In this document: positions 53,617 to 62,174 of the stretch, piece after piece | Position numbering within the stretch: the first letter of the stretch is position 1 | How the letters are laid out: each line of letters opens with the position of its first letter | DNA from: DASRRB01 sp036732755 | GTDB taxonomy: Bacteria; Planctomycetota; B15-G4; SIAN01 | Assembly: GCA_036732755.1 (NCBI GenBank) | Contig: DAINBU010000001.1 | Span: 1-64,000 of the forward strand | Direction of reading: 5' to 3' | DNA length: 64,000 nt | Position numbers and translations under genes: made by a program | The notes under the pieces: model-generated | The model's input: only the letters and a program-made list of their open reading frames with translations | Told to the model about the DNA's origin: nothing | Databases searched by the model: none

Positions 53617-53835
53617 ATGAACGTGCGACTCGAAGACCTCAAGCACCTTCCGCTCGCCCAGCGAGTCCAACTCGTCGAGGACCTCTGGGACAGCATCGCC
53701 GCTGAACTCGAGTCGATGCCGCTCTCGGATTCGTTGAAGCGGGAGATGGACCGCCGACTCGAGGACTATCTCAAGGATCCGACGCGCGCGGTCCCGTACG
53801 AAGAGGTCAAGCGAAGGATGAAAGAGCGCCAGTGA
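53617..53835 (+). CDS. Antitoxin of the addiction-module TIGR02574 family
   Basis: The 72-residue protein matches the addiction-module component family TIGR02574: LP...R..L.EDLWDSI, then ...LPLSD..K.E.DRRL.DY..DP....PYEEVK.R. It is acidic in the N-terminal half and helical, as expected for an antitoxin that wraps a RelE/ParE toxin and usually represses the operon. Its stop overlaps the toxin GTG. The first codons are preceded by no clear Shine-Dalgarno sequence. Confidence 0.93.
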   Translation: MNVRLEDLKHLPLAQRVQLVEDLWDSIAAELESMPLSDSLKREMDRRLEDYLKDPTRAVPYEEVKRRMKERQ

Positions 53836-54128
53836 TCCTCTGCTTCGCTCCGGAGGCGACGCAGGAACTGATCGAGGCGCGGAGCTGGTACGACGAGCGC
53901 CGAGGGGGACTCGGGGACGCATTCCAACGCGCCTTCGAAGCGACGGCGGAAACAGTCACGCTCCATCCGGAGAGATACGCGGTCCACTACGAATCGAGTC
54001 GCCGCGTCTTCGTTCGCGGTTTCCCGTACTTCCTGCTCTACCGCGTCGTCGGCGAAGTGATCCTCGTGCAGGGCTGCATTCACGTCGCGCGAGATCCTTC
54101 CATCTGGCGGAGACGCCTCGACGGCTGA
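53832..54128 (+). CDS. RelE/ParE-family toxin
   Basis: The 98-residue protein has the family pattern F.PEA..EL.EA..WYDER..GLGD.F..A......V..HP..Y......RRV.VR.FPY.LLYRV.GE.I.V....H..RDP..W..R. RelE-like members cleave ribosome-bound mRNA and ParE-like members inhibit gyrase; the sequence does not decide between them. The start is GTG at 53832, overlapping the antitoxin TGA, so the pair is translationally coupled. Together they form a type II toxin-antitoxin module. Confidence 0.94.
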   Translation: MILCFAPEATQELIEARSWYDERRGGLGDAFQRAFEATAETVTLHPERYAVHYESSRRVFVRGFPYFLLYRVVGEVILVQGCIHVARDPSIWRRRLDG

Positions 54129-54168
54129 GCGCGACGCACTGCCGGCGACGAAGTGACGAGGGGCGCGC

Positions 54169-54681
54169 ATGGAACCGAAGAATCACGAGACTTCCGCAGA
54201 GATGCGCGGCGACGGGCGCCGCGTCCTCGACGCGCTCGTGATCGCGCTCGCGCCGGTCGGCTTCCGCGTCGAGCGGCGCACCGCGAGTGAAGTGGAGTTC
54301 TCCGGGATGCCGCCGCTCGGCTCGCATCACGTCCCGCTCGTCGGGGCGTCTCGGATCGTGGCGCGCGCAGAGAATCGGCGGCTCGTGCTCAAAGCCGAGC
54401 TCGGAGGCGTGGAGCAGATCCGCCGATTCCTGCTTCTCTTTCCGCTCTCGATGGGCGTCATGTTGGGGATCGTCTTCGGGGGGATTCTCCCGCTCGTCTT
54501 ACGCCAGAGGTTCGCCGAACGCGGGTGGATCTTCCTTGCACCGATCTTCGCGATGGTCGTTGTCCTTTCCTTGATCGCACTCGTCGTCAGTCAATTCGCG
54601 ACGAGGAAGTTCGAAGCGAGGACGAGGGCGGCGCTCGACGCCCTCACGATCAGCGTCGCCTCCATCGGCGCGGATGGCTGA
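54169..54681 (+). CDS. Small membrane protein of unknown function
   Basis: The 170-residue product has a soluble N-terminal half with the beta-strand VGFRVERRTASEVEFSG and two membrane segments (about 93-110 and 122-142), then a short helical tail (RTRAALDALTISVASI). No family is recognised. GAGGGG lies upstream of the ATG. It follows the toxin gene by 40 bases and may be part of a larger gene set of small membrane proteins and lipoproteins extending to 56995. Confidence 0.78.
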   Translation: MEPKNHETSAEMRGDGRRVLDALVIALAPVGFRVERRTASEVEFSGMPPLGSHHVPLVGASRIVARAENRRLVLKAELGGVEQIRRFLLLFPLSMGVMLGIVFGGILPLVLRQRFAERGWIFLAPIFAMVVVLSLIALVVSQFATRKFEARTRAALDALTISVASIGADG

Positions 54682-54711
54682 GCCGCGCCCGGTCGCCAAC
54701 AGGAGCCCGAC

Positions 54712-55206
54712 ATGCGAACGAAGTGGAGCCCCGCGTGGGCAGTGACTCTCCTTGCGGCCGTCGGCTGCGCGGGGACCGGATCCGATTGGATCGACGTCCG
54801 CTTTCCGCATCGGATCGAATTCGAGACGCGCAGCGCGCAGCGCAGCGACGCCGACACGCTCGAGATCACCGAGCTTCGCGGCACGCGACCGAAGATCGAG
54901 CGCGGCGGCGAATACGTCCTGCGCGGGAAGTACCGCCTGAGCTCGTTCGAGAAGGGGCGGGTCGTCTTCTACGAGACGGAAGGCGAAGGGAAGGGCACCT
55001 ACAGCTACGACGTCGATCTGCAGTACCGGCGGATCACGAAGGGCGAGGGGACGTTCGAGCTGCTGCACGCGATGCCGTTGAAGGGCTGGTTCCACGTCGA
55101 GCTCGAGGGCGAGAAGAGTGATGGCTCGATCGTGATCTGCAACATCTATTTCGGCTCGGGCGACACGCTCTATCCCTACGACGTCGCGACCGGGCAGGGC
55201 TCTTGA
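54712..55206 (+). CDS. Small lipoprotein of unknown function
   Basis: The 164-residue protein has a lipoprotein signal (VTLLAAVGCAG; Cys near residue 19). The mature part is beta-rich (KIERGGEYVLRGKYRLSSF, GRVVFYETEGEGKGTYSYD), resembling small calycin-like or beta-barrel periplasmic proteins, though no family is certain. AGGAG precedes the ATG by 7 bases. Its TGA overlaps the TTG start of the DUF998 gene, which argues that the two are expressed together. Confidence 0.82.
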   Translation: MRTKWSPAWAVTLLAAVGCAGTGSDWIDVRFPHRIEFETRSAQRSDADTLEITELRGTRPKIERGGEYVLRGKYRLSSFEKGRVVFYETEGEGKGTYSYDVDLQYRRITKGEGTFELLHAMPLKGWFHVELEGEKSDGSIVICNIYFGSGDTLYPYDVATGQGS

Positions 55207-55898
55207 GCGATCGGGATCCGGGAGCGGCGGCGAACGAGCTTCGCGGCGGCCGCCGACCGCAGGCCGTCGTCTCGATCGCGTGCTTCCTCGTCGCCGCTGC
55301 CGCGGTCGGCGCGCTGCACTTCCTCCGCCGCGACCTCGACCCGGTCCGTCGCCATCTGAGCGAGTTCGCGGTCGGCGAGTTCGGCGTGCTCATGACGACG
55401 GCGTTCCTCGCGGCGGCGGCGGGCGCGGGGGCGCTGGCGGTCCTGTTCTCGACCGAGGTGGCGCCGTCGCGGTCGTTGCGGGTCGCGTGCGGAGCGATCG
55501 CCGCGGCGGCCCTCTGCGAGGCGGCGATGGCCGTCTTCGTGACCGACCTCAGCGTGCCGGCGCCGGGCGAGCCGTGGGTGCGGACGACCCACGGGAGGAT
55601 CCACGACGTCCTCGCGTTGCTGCACGGGATCGCGTGGACGAGCGCCGTCCTCGTGCTCCCGCTCGCGCTGCGCCGCGACGCGCGCTGGAGAGGTTTCGTC
55701 GCGGTGTCGTGGTGCTACGCGCTCGCCGTCCTCGCGACCGTCGCGTCGCGCGCCGTCTCGCCGCCGGGGACCGTGGGGCTCACGCAACGGATCTGGATCG
55801 GTTCGATCCTCGTGTGGGGGGTGATCCACGCGGCGGCGGCCATGCGTCGGACCGGCGGAGGCGGTCCGATCTGGACGCCGGATCGCGAAACCGCATGA
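55203..55898 (+). CDS. DUF998 membrane protein
   Basis: The 231-residue product has six hydrophobic segments. The motif RRDLDPVRRHLSEFAVGEFG and a later HDVLALLHG fit DUF998, a family of small membrane proteins of unknown function. The start is TTG at 55203, overlapping the stop of the lipoprotein gene; there is no nearby ATG or GTG that keeps the first conserved segment. The rare start codon suggests low translation that depends on coupling. Confidence 0.85.
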   Translation: MSDRDPGAAANELRGGRRPQAVVSIACFLVAAAAVGALHFLRRDLDPVRRHLSEFAVGEFGVLMTTAFLAAAAGAGALAVLFSTEVAPSRSLRVACGAIAAAALCEAAMAVFVTDLSVPAPGEPWVRTTHGRIHDVLALLHGIAWTSAVLVLPLALRRDARWRGFVAVSWCYALAVLATVASRAVSPPGTVGLTQRIWIGSILVWGVIHAAAAMRRTGGGGPIWTPDRETA

Positions 55899-55975
55899 TC
55901 CGGCGCCGTCGCGCCGACGCCGACATCGCGCGGTGACGCGCGGCACCTCGATCCTTCAGGCGACCAGGGGTGCGG

Positions 55976-56374
55976 ATGATGGACTGTCCCCGCTGCGGCC
56001 TCGTGAATCCGCCGAGCGCGATCTCGTGCGACTGCGGATTCAACTTCTCGACGCGCCGGACCGAGCCGTCGTCCCAGCGGACGCCGCTTCCGAAGGGCAT
56101 TCACGGCCTGATGATCTTCTGCCTGGTGGTCACGACGTTGACAAGCACGTTCCACTTCACCGGCGCTTTTCATCGCACCTTCGGCGCAAGCGACGCCTAT
56201 TGGCTCGTCGTCATCGGTTTGATGTTGTTCTCGTACATCATGTTCGTCGCCGGCCACGACTGGGCGCGCATCGTCTTCGGGATCCTGACGCTGCCGATCG
56301 GGCTCGTGATCCTCTTCTCCGACGCCGCACGGCTCTATTGCCGGCAGAAGCGCGGCGTCGTGAAGGAGCCGTGA
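55976..56374 (+). CDS. Zinc-ribbon membrane protein of unknown function
   Basis: The product of about 132 residues starts with a zinc ribbon (CPRCG...., then CDCGFNF), i.e. four Cys, and has three membrane segments (about 45-63, 76-95 and 98-118). ATG 55976 follows AGGGG; GTG 55970 is an alternative. The ribbon may dock a nucleic acid or a protein on the cytoplasmic side; function is unknown. It is a compact protein typical of poorly studied inner-membrane factors. Confidence 0.78.
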   Translation: MMDCPRCGLVNPPSAISCDCGFNFSTRRTEPSSQRTPLPKGIHGLMIFCLVVTTLTSTFHFTGAFHRTFGASDAYWLVVIGLMLFSYIMFVAGHDWARIVFGILTLPIGLVILFSDAARLYCRQKRGVVKEP

Positions 56375-56413
56375 GCCGGCTTTCCGCGAGTCAGGTCAGA
56401 CGGGTGATGCACG

Positions 56414-56995
56414 ATGGCACGAACCAAGAAGCGATCGCAGCCCGATCCTCGCGGGGTCGTGAAACGTGGACTCCACCTTCTCGTCCTGGCAATCGTGGCG
56501 GCCTGTGCGCCAGGAAGCGCGCCGAAGTCCGACAAGGCTCCCGTTCCCCGGCCGGCGTTGAAGTTTCAGAAGGCGTCGGGTTGCGGGAACGTCTTCCTGT
56601 ACGCGGCGTCCGCCGATGGACGGGAGTTCATCGTGGTCTCGCTGGACCAGAGACGGCCGGAGCTGTCGGAGGAGGAGACGGTTCTCGACGTCGCTCGCCT
56701 GCCGCGGATTCTCGACGTGCACGTCGACCTCTTCGAGCGCCCGCCCGTGGAGCCGTATTGCACGGACATCGACGACGGGTTGGATCGCGGCCCGATCCAC
56801 GTTTGGCGCGCGACGTCGGGGCAGGTCAGCATCACGGTGGGGCCGCACCTGCTGGACGCGCGAGGCCGAACCACCGAACGCTTCCGCGCGAAGGTGCGAC
56901 TCGAACGGTGCCGATTCGAATTCCCGGGCGAAGCGGCGGTCGATCAGGTGGATCCGATCGAGATCGAGGCGGAAGTGGGCTGGTCGCCAGGTTAG
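56414..56995 (+). CDS. Small lipoprotein of unknown function
   Basis: The 193-residue product has a long basic start and then a lipoprotein-like signal (GLHLLVLAIVAACAPGS; Cys near residue 31). The mature region has Cys in SGCGNVFLY, PYCTDID and LERCRFEF that could form disulfides. It is beta-rich, and no family is recognised. It is followed after 26 bases by the S41 peptidase gene on the same strand. Confidence 0.8.
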   Translation: MARTKKRSQPDPRGVVKRGLHLLVLAIVAACAPGSAPKSDKAPVPRPALKFQKASGCGNVFLYAASADGREFIVVSLDQRRPELSEEETVLDVARLPRILDVHVDLFERPPVEPYCTDIDDGLDRGPIHVWRATSGQVSITVGPHLLDARGRTTERFRAKVRLERCRFEFPGEAAVDQVDPIEIEAEVGWSPG

Positions 56996-57021
56996 GCGCG
57001 GATCCAATCTGGAGACCGTCC

Positions 57022-58812
57022 ATGGGCCATCGCTCCCGCCTCCTCGCATCGCTGATCGCCGCGACGCTGACGACGGCTGCAACGACGACGGTGCCCGCAT
57101 CCCCCGACAAGAAGTACCTCGACGACTACGACTTCCTCGTCGCCACGGTCCGCAAGGACGCCGCCGCGATCGCGTGCAAGAAGCTCGACTGGGATGCACT
57201 CGCGAAGCCGTTCCGGGCGCGCTTCGAGAAGTGCGCGAGCGACGTCGACCACGTGAAGAACGTGATGGCGCTGCTGGCGACGCTGCAGGACAGCCACACG
57301 GGGGTGCTCGAGTCGAAGGTCGATTGGAAGGAGCTGCCGGGGAAGTTCGACGGGCTCTTCGGCGGCGGGCTGTGGTTCGGGTGGGAGGGGGGGAAGTTCG
57401 TGCTGCGCGGCGTCATGGTGGGGCATGGGCTCGCGGCGAGCGCGCCGGTGGGGTCGGTGCTGACGAAAGTCGGCGACGAGCCGGCGTGGTGGGCGATGGC
57501 GCGCGAGCGGCGGCGCATCGCGGCGTTCCAGGGGATCTCGACCGACGCGAGCCTCTTCTCGTCGCTCGGCAACAAGCTGCTGCCGTTCGGGGACGCGAAG
57601 CAGATCGCGATCGAGATCGTGACGCCGGAAGGAAAGCCCAAGCGCGTCGACGTGCCGCGCTGGGGGCCGAATGGGAAGGCGTTCTATCCGGGGCCCGATC
57701 TGCTGCCGGAGACGAAGCCCGCGATCACCTGGGTCGACGGCGGAGCGATCTCGGGCTTCCTCGAGCTGCCGTGGTCGCAGAAAGTCGGCTTCCTCAAGAT
57801 CACGGGCGAGATGAACGCGGCGACGGTGAAGGCGTTCGGCGCGGCGTTCGACGCGCTGAAGGGGATGGAGGCGCTGCTGCTCGACTGCCGCGGCATGGGC
57901 GGGGGCGGGGACGACTTCGCGTGGACGATGTGCGGCCGCCTCTTCAGCAAGGGCGCCGACAACGGCAGCCACGGCAAGCTCGGCCCGAACGGTTCCTGGC
58001 AGTTCGACGGCCCCGCCGTGATGCTGCAGGACGAGAGCGAGGTCTCCTCGGCCGAGACGTTCACGTGGGCGCTGAGCGAGACGGGCCGCGTCGTCTCGGT
58101 CGGCCGCGCGACGGGCGGATGGGGGATCATCCCCAGGCGCTACGAGCTGCCGAGCGGACTCGCGGCGTTCCGGCTCGGCACCGGCGACCGCGGGACGCCG
58201 ATCAAGGGGATCCACACCGAAGGCGTCGGCTGGCCGGCCGACGTGACCGTCCCGTTCGGGCCGAAGCTCGTCGAGTTCGGCGGCGGGAAGACGCCCGACC
58301 CGGTGCGCGCGCTCGGTCTCGAGGTCCTGAACGTCCTCCACGCCGGCGCGAACCTCGGCGACACGCGCGCGGCGTTCCACGCGCTGGCCGAGGGCGACGT
58401 CGCGGCGTTCAAGGGCTTCGCGAAGAAAGTCGCCGGCTCCGCGGCGCTCGCCGCGAAGGCGAAGGGGTTCGACGGCGAGAAGCTCGCGCGCCTCTTCGTC
58501 GACGACCTCGCCGCCGAGCTCGCGCTCGAGGCGGCCGCACTCGAAGCCGCAGGCGACGACCTGCCGCCCGACGCGCTCGGCCTCGCGCGCCGCGCGCCGC
58601 GGCTGCTCGCGCGCGCGAAAGCGTCAGGCGTGAAGGCCGGCGCGCTCGAGGTCGCGGTCAAGCGGCTCGCGCCGGAGACCGCCGCGCAGGAGGCGCTGCT
58701 GCGCGCCGTCGACGACTCCTTCCAGCTCTCCGACGACGCGAAGAAGGCGTTCCTCGCCAAGCACGGCGCGACGAAGACCGGCAAGTACGTCCGCGCGCGC
58801 GACGCGAAGTGA
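57022..58812 (+). CDS. Exported S41-like peptidase with C-terminal helical region
   Basis: The 596-residue protein has a signal peptide (SLIAATLTTAATTTVPAS), an N-terminal helical region with LLATLQDSHTGV and a core S41 domain: LLLDCRGMGGGGDDF is the usual strand and loop, and SEVSSAETFTWALSETGRVV with GRATGGWG contains the catalytic Ser in the SSAE elbow. No PDZ domain is obvious, unlike C-terminal processing proteases. The last 170 residues are helical (FKGFAKKVAGSAALAAKAKG). Start ATG 57022 follows GGAG. Substrate unknown; the location is likely periplasmic. Confidence 0.88.
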   Translation: MGHRSRLLASLIAATLTTAATTTVPASPDKKYLDDYDFLVATVRKDAAAIACKKLDWDALAKPFRARFEKCASDVDHVKNVMALLATLQDSHTGVLESKVDWKELPGKFDGLFGGGLWFGWEGGKFVLRGVMVGHGLAASAPVGSVLTKVGDEPAWWAMARERRRIAAFQGISTDASLFSSLGNKLLPFGDAKQIAIEIVTPEGKPKRVDVPRWGPNGKAFYPGPDLLPETKPAITWVDGGAISGFLELPWSQKVGFLKITGEMNAATVKAFGAAFDALKGMEALLLDCRGMGGGGDDFAWTMCGRLFSKGADNGSHGKLGPNGSWQFDGPAVMLQDESEVSSAETFTWALSETGRVVSVGRATGGWGIIPRRYELPSGLAAFRLGTGDRGTPIKGIHTEGVGWPADVTVPFGPKLVEFGGGKTPDPVRALGLEVLNVLHAGANLGDTRAAFHALAEGDVAAFKGFAKKVAGSAALAAKAKGFDGEKLARLFVDDLAAELALEAAALEAAGDDLPPDALGLARRAPRLLARAKASGVKAGALEVAVKRLAPETAAQEALLRAVDDSFQLSDDAKKAFLAKHGATKTGKYVRARDAK

Positions 58813-58866
58813 CTCCGCCCGCGCCTCTGCGCCCTGCGCCGCCGTGCTGCGCGCCGCCGCAGGCGA

Positions 58867-60837
58867 CTACTCGAACGTCACCTCGACCGTGTTGGTGAGC
58901 GCGCCGCTCTTCGTCACGTAGTCTTCGACCACCAGCGACTGGAACCACGTCGACAGGCCGATCAGCGCCGGGTCGTTGGGGATCGCGCCGCCGATCGTCG
59001 CCGTCCCCGCCGCGCCGATGCTCCCGGTGTGGAGCAGCAGGAAGTGGGAGAGGTCGACGCCGAACGTGCCCCACGGCGGGAACGGCAGGCTGCCCGGACC
59101 CGAGCTGAGGAAAAGCCACGTGTCGTCACCGAGCTTGCCGGTGGCTTCCAAGGCAAGGTTGCCGCCGATCTGCGCCGTGCCGCTCGCCATCAGCGTGAAG
59201 GGCGGCACGCCGTAGAGGTCGATCGACGCGACGTCCCACTCGACGGCGAACGCATCCGCTCCGCCGACCGCGCCGCCCTTCACGCGCACCGTGAGGCTCG
59301 CGAGATCCTGCCAGGTGAGCGACGGCGCGCCGTCGACCTGCGTCCCCTTCGTCACCAGCGCCGAGACCTCGCGCCAGTTGGGCTGGTCGGGCCGCGCGAG
59401 GACCGGTGAGCCGAGGCCGGCCGCGCCGACGATCGGGACGATCGTGTTCCAGCTGGTCGAGTCGGCACCGGGCGCCGCGAAGGTCCCGTCCACCGACGCC
59501 TCGAAGCGATAGAAGTCGTCGGTGGGCGGCGCGCTGGTGCGGTAGCGGACGTGCACGACGACCTGCGCGAGCTTGCCGTTCGGCGTGGCGTCGAAGCCGG
59601 CGAGGCGCACCTCCTGGTCGCCGCCCGGGATCGACGCGCCGACGTCGTCCTGGACCAGCGCGTCGGCGAGGCCGGTCGCGCCGCCGACCAGGTCGGTCGC
59701 GACGGTCGGCAGGCGCGTCCCGATCTGCCGGATCCAGCCGAAGTCGCGCGTCTCGGTCGCCGCGCTCGACTCGACGCCGCCGATCCCCTGCCAGACCTTC
59801 TGCTCGTGCAGGTCGTAGCCGCGCCGCTTCGGGTGGATCCCGTCGAGCCCGAGGAAATTGCAGATGAGCCCCGCCTCTCCCAGCACCGTGTTGGTGCCGG
59901 AATCGAGGTGGGAGTAGTCGGGGAAGATCTCCGCGATGGCGACGCGCCGCCGCTGTCCCCACGCGACGTCGCGCAGCGCCTGGTTCCAGATCGGGCCCCA
60001 CGTGTTGTGGAAGGCGTTGTTGCCCCCCTTGTTGTCGTAGACGGTGTTGAGCACGACGTCCGCGCCGGGCAGCTCCGATTCGAGCGTCGCGAGGATCTCC
60101 TGCAGGTTCTGGCGCGCGGCGACGAGGTTGGCGGCGGTGGCGGCGGTGTTGCCGTCGTTGTTCAGGTAGTCGTTGCCGCCGATCGAGATCGAGACGAGCT
60201 GCGGCCCGGCGTTGATCGCGTCGTAGACCGTCCCGGTGTCGTTCGGGTCGAGGAGGTTCTGCGTCTCCTGGCCCAGCACCGCGAGCTTGGTGAGCGACGC
60301 GCCCGCCGACGCGAGGTCGAGCCGCCCCGTGAGCGGAGTCACGTAGTCGTTCTGCCCCGAGGTCGAGTCGCAGAGGTTGAAGCCGTACGCGATCGAGTCG
60401 CCGAGCGCGACGTGGACGAGCGGCGCGCCGCCCGTCGCCGCGCGCAGGTTCGCGACGAGGAAGTCGGTGGCGCCCGGCCGGCGCCGTCCCTGCGGCCAGT
60501 CGGGGATCGGGTCGGGGTCGCCGCCGAGATCCTGGAACGACTCGCGCCACCCCGGTCCCGGCTGGACGTCGAGCACGAACTCGAGGCCCGCCCCCGCGAC
60601 AACGAAGGAGAAGGTCCCGTCGGCCCCCGTCGCGCTCGCCACGTCGACCGCGCCGCCGTCGCCGAAGAGCGTGACCGGGACGCCCGCGAGCGCCGGCTCC
60701 CCGAAGTCGCGCACGCCGTTGCGGTTCACGTCCTCGAAGAGGGTCCCCTGGATCGTCTGGGCGACGGCCGCGGGGGAAAACCCGGCGGCGGCGAGGAGTC
60801 CGGCGGCGGCAGCGGCGGCGGCGGGGATGAGGTTCAT
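58867..60837 (-). CDS. Secreted SGNH/GDSL hydrolase with SdrD-B-like and C-terminal beta modules
   Basis: The 656-residue protein has a signal peptide (residues 1-27) and an SdrD-B-like domain (GTLFEDVNRNGVRDFGEPAL). An SGNH domain follows with block I VALGDSIAYGF (S148), block III SIGGNDYLN (N222) and block V LDGIHP (D332, H335), then a long beta-rich region. The end (LMASGTAQIGGNLALEA, then PFPPWGTFGVDLSHF and IPNDPALIGLSTWFQSLV) is the SGNH version of the C-terminal module seen on other exported proteins here. The family removes acyl groups from esters or polysaccharides. GGGAGAA precedes the ATG. Confidence 0.92.
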   Translation of the reverse strand: MNLIPAAAAAAAGLLAAAGFSPAAVAQTIQGTLFEDVNRNGVRDFGEPALAGVPVTLFGDGGAVDVASATGADGTFSFVVAGAGLEFVLDVQPGPGWRESFQDLGGDPDPIPDWPQGRRRPGATDFLVANLRAATGGAPLVHVALGDSIAYGFNLCDSTSGQNDYVTPLTGRLDLASAGASLTKLAVLGQETQNLLDPNDTGTVYDAINAGPQLVSISIGGNDYLNNDGNTAATAANLVAARQNLQEILATLESELPGADVVLNTVYDNKGGNNAFHNTWGPIWNQALRDVAWGQRRRVAIAEIFPDYSHLDSGTNTVLGEAGLICNFLGLDGIHPKRRGYDLHEQKVWQGIGGVESSAATETRDFGWIRQIGTRLPTVATDLVGGATGLADALVQDDVGASIPGGDQEVRLAGFDATPNGKLAQVVVHVRYRTSAPPTDDFYRFEASVDGTFAAPGADSTSWNTIVPIVGAAGLGSPVLARPDQPNWREVSALVTKGTQVDGAPSLTWQDLASLTVRVKGGAVGGADAFAVEWDVASIDLYGVPPFTLMASGTAQIGGNLALEATGKLGDDTWLFLSSGPGSLPFPPWGTFGVDLSHFLLLHTGSIGAAGTATIGGAIPNDPALIGLSTWFQSLVVEDYVTKSGALTNTVEVTFE

Positions 60838-60985
60838 CACGCTTCTCCCGAGAGGAAATCGGTTCGGGATCATCCCGGGATATCCCGGCAAGCGCCAGCC
60901 GATGTGCGGACCCCGACTTGCCGAGTCGCCGCCGTCGTTCGTCCTGACGACATCTGAATGTGACACATCGTCGCAAAAGGTGCAT

Positions 60986-61009
60986 CGATCGGGGCTTCGC
61001 GTCCGATCG
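60986..61009 (+). promoter_or_regulatory. Palindromic hairpin in the leader of the outer-membrane protein gene
   Basis: CGATCGG at 60986-60992 pairs with CCGATCG at 61003-61009 around a 10-base loop, 20 bases upstream of ATG 61030. It could be an operator or an RNA hairpin. The leader also lies in the shared divergent promoter region with the SGNH hydrolase gene. Confidence 0.35.
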
Positions 61010-61029
61010 GGCGCGAGTGGAGAGTCCGG

Positions 61030-62160
61030 ATGCGGAGTCGACGGGGTAGTGGTGCGCGTGCTCTTGCGATTCTTCCCCTGTTGTTCGTGCTGATCGGTAC
61101 CCGGGAGGCGCTCGGTCAGGGCTGAGTCGCGGCGCGATCCAGTGCGCCCGTGGTCGGCGCACAAGGCAGCCCCTACATCGAGCCCGAGCACTGGCAGTTC
61201 AACCTGGGATACCGCTACCAGTACTCCGATCGCCACTTCACCGGTTCCAGTGAGGACAAGGACCGGCAGTCGGGCCAGACGCAGGTCAAGAACACGGTCC
61301 ACCTGTTCGACTTCGCGTTCACGCGCGGGATCACCAAGCAGACGATGATCACGGGCTCGCTCCCGTTCCTCATCGCCAAGCGCGCGATCCCCGGAATCAT
61401 CCGGAACACCGCCGGCGACATCGTCCGCGCGCCGAACGGCGACAACACGACCGGCTCGACGGGCATCGGCGACGCGAGCATCACGGCGCGTCACTGGTTG
61501 TTCGACGTCGACGCGAACCCCCTCCAGAACATCGCGCTCGGGCTCGGCATCAAGCTCCCGACCGGCGACCCGAGCACGACCGACTCGGTGCAGGTCCGCA
61601 ACACGCAGGGCACGCCGGACGACCCGACCGACGACACCTTCACCCAGGAGGTGCGCACGAACGACCAGTCGATCCAGCCCGGCGACGGCGGCTTCGGCTT
61701 CATCGTCGACCTGATCGCGTTCAAGAAGATGGGGCTCTTCACGCCGTACGCGACCGGCAGCTACCTCTTCAATCCGCAGGGCACGAACGGCGTGCGGACC
61801 TACCGGACCGCGCCGGGCGAAGAGATCATGTCGATCCCCGACCAGTACCTGGCGCGCGTCGGGACGATGATCGACTGCCCGCCGCTGCCCGGCATCTCGT
61901 TCGGCCTCGGCGGCCGCATCGAGGGCGTGCCGGTGCGCGACCTGATCGGCGCCGACGACGGCTTCCGCCGCCCCGGCTTCGCGATCTCGGTCGAGCCGCA
62001 GATCGTCTTCATGCACGGCGCCGACGTATTCTCGATGTCCGTGCCGATCGCCCTCTACCGCAACCGCCAGCGCAGCGTCGCCGACCAGCAGAACGGCACG
62101 CACGGCGACGCCGCGTTTGCCGACTGGCTGCTGCTGCTCTCCTGGGCCCATCCGTTCTGA
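61030..62160 (+). CDS. Outer-membrane beta-barrel protein with an in-frame stop after the signal peptide
   Basis: ATG 61030 starts a clear signal peptide (ALAILPLLFVLIGTREALGQ), but codon 32 is TGA (61123-61125). Past the stop, the same frame continues to 62160 with a 336-residue region from GTG 61150. Its alternating strands (QFNLGYRYQYSDRHF, HLFDFAFTRGIT, IALGLGIKLPTGDP, ISFGLGGRIEG) and terminal aromatic SWAHPF are typical of outer-membrane beta-barrels. Export needs the upstream signal, so the stop should abolish function unless it is a sequencing error or is read through. The family is unknown. The divergent neighbour is the SGNH hydrolase. Confidence 0.8.
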
Positions 62161-62174
62161 GCGTGAACTGAATA

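Noticed and set aside
61123..61148. Selenocysteine or other recoding of the TGA at 61123, suggested by a small GGCGC/GCGCC hairpin just after it.
   Set aside because: The stem is only five bases in GC-rich DNA, the position is just after a signal peptide where selenocysteine makes no sense, and there is no known partner in the window. A lesion or error is simpler.
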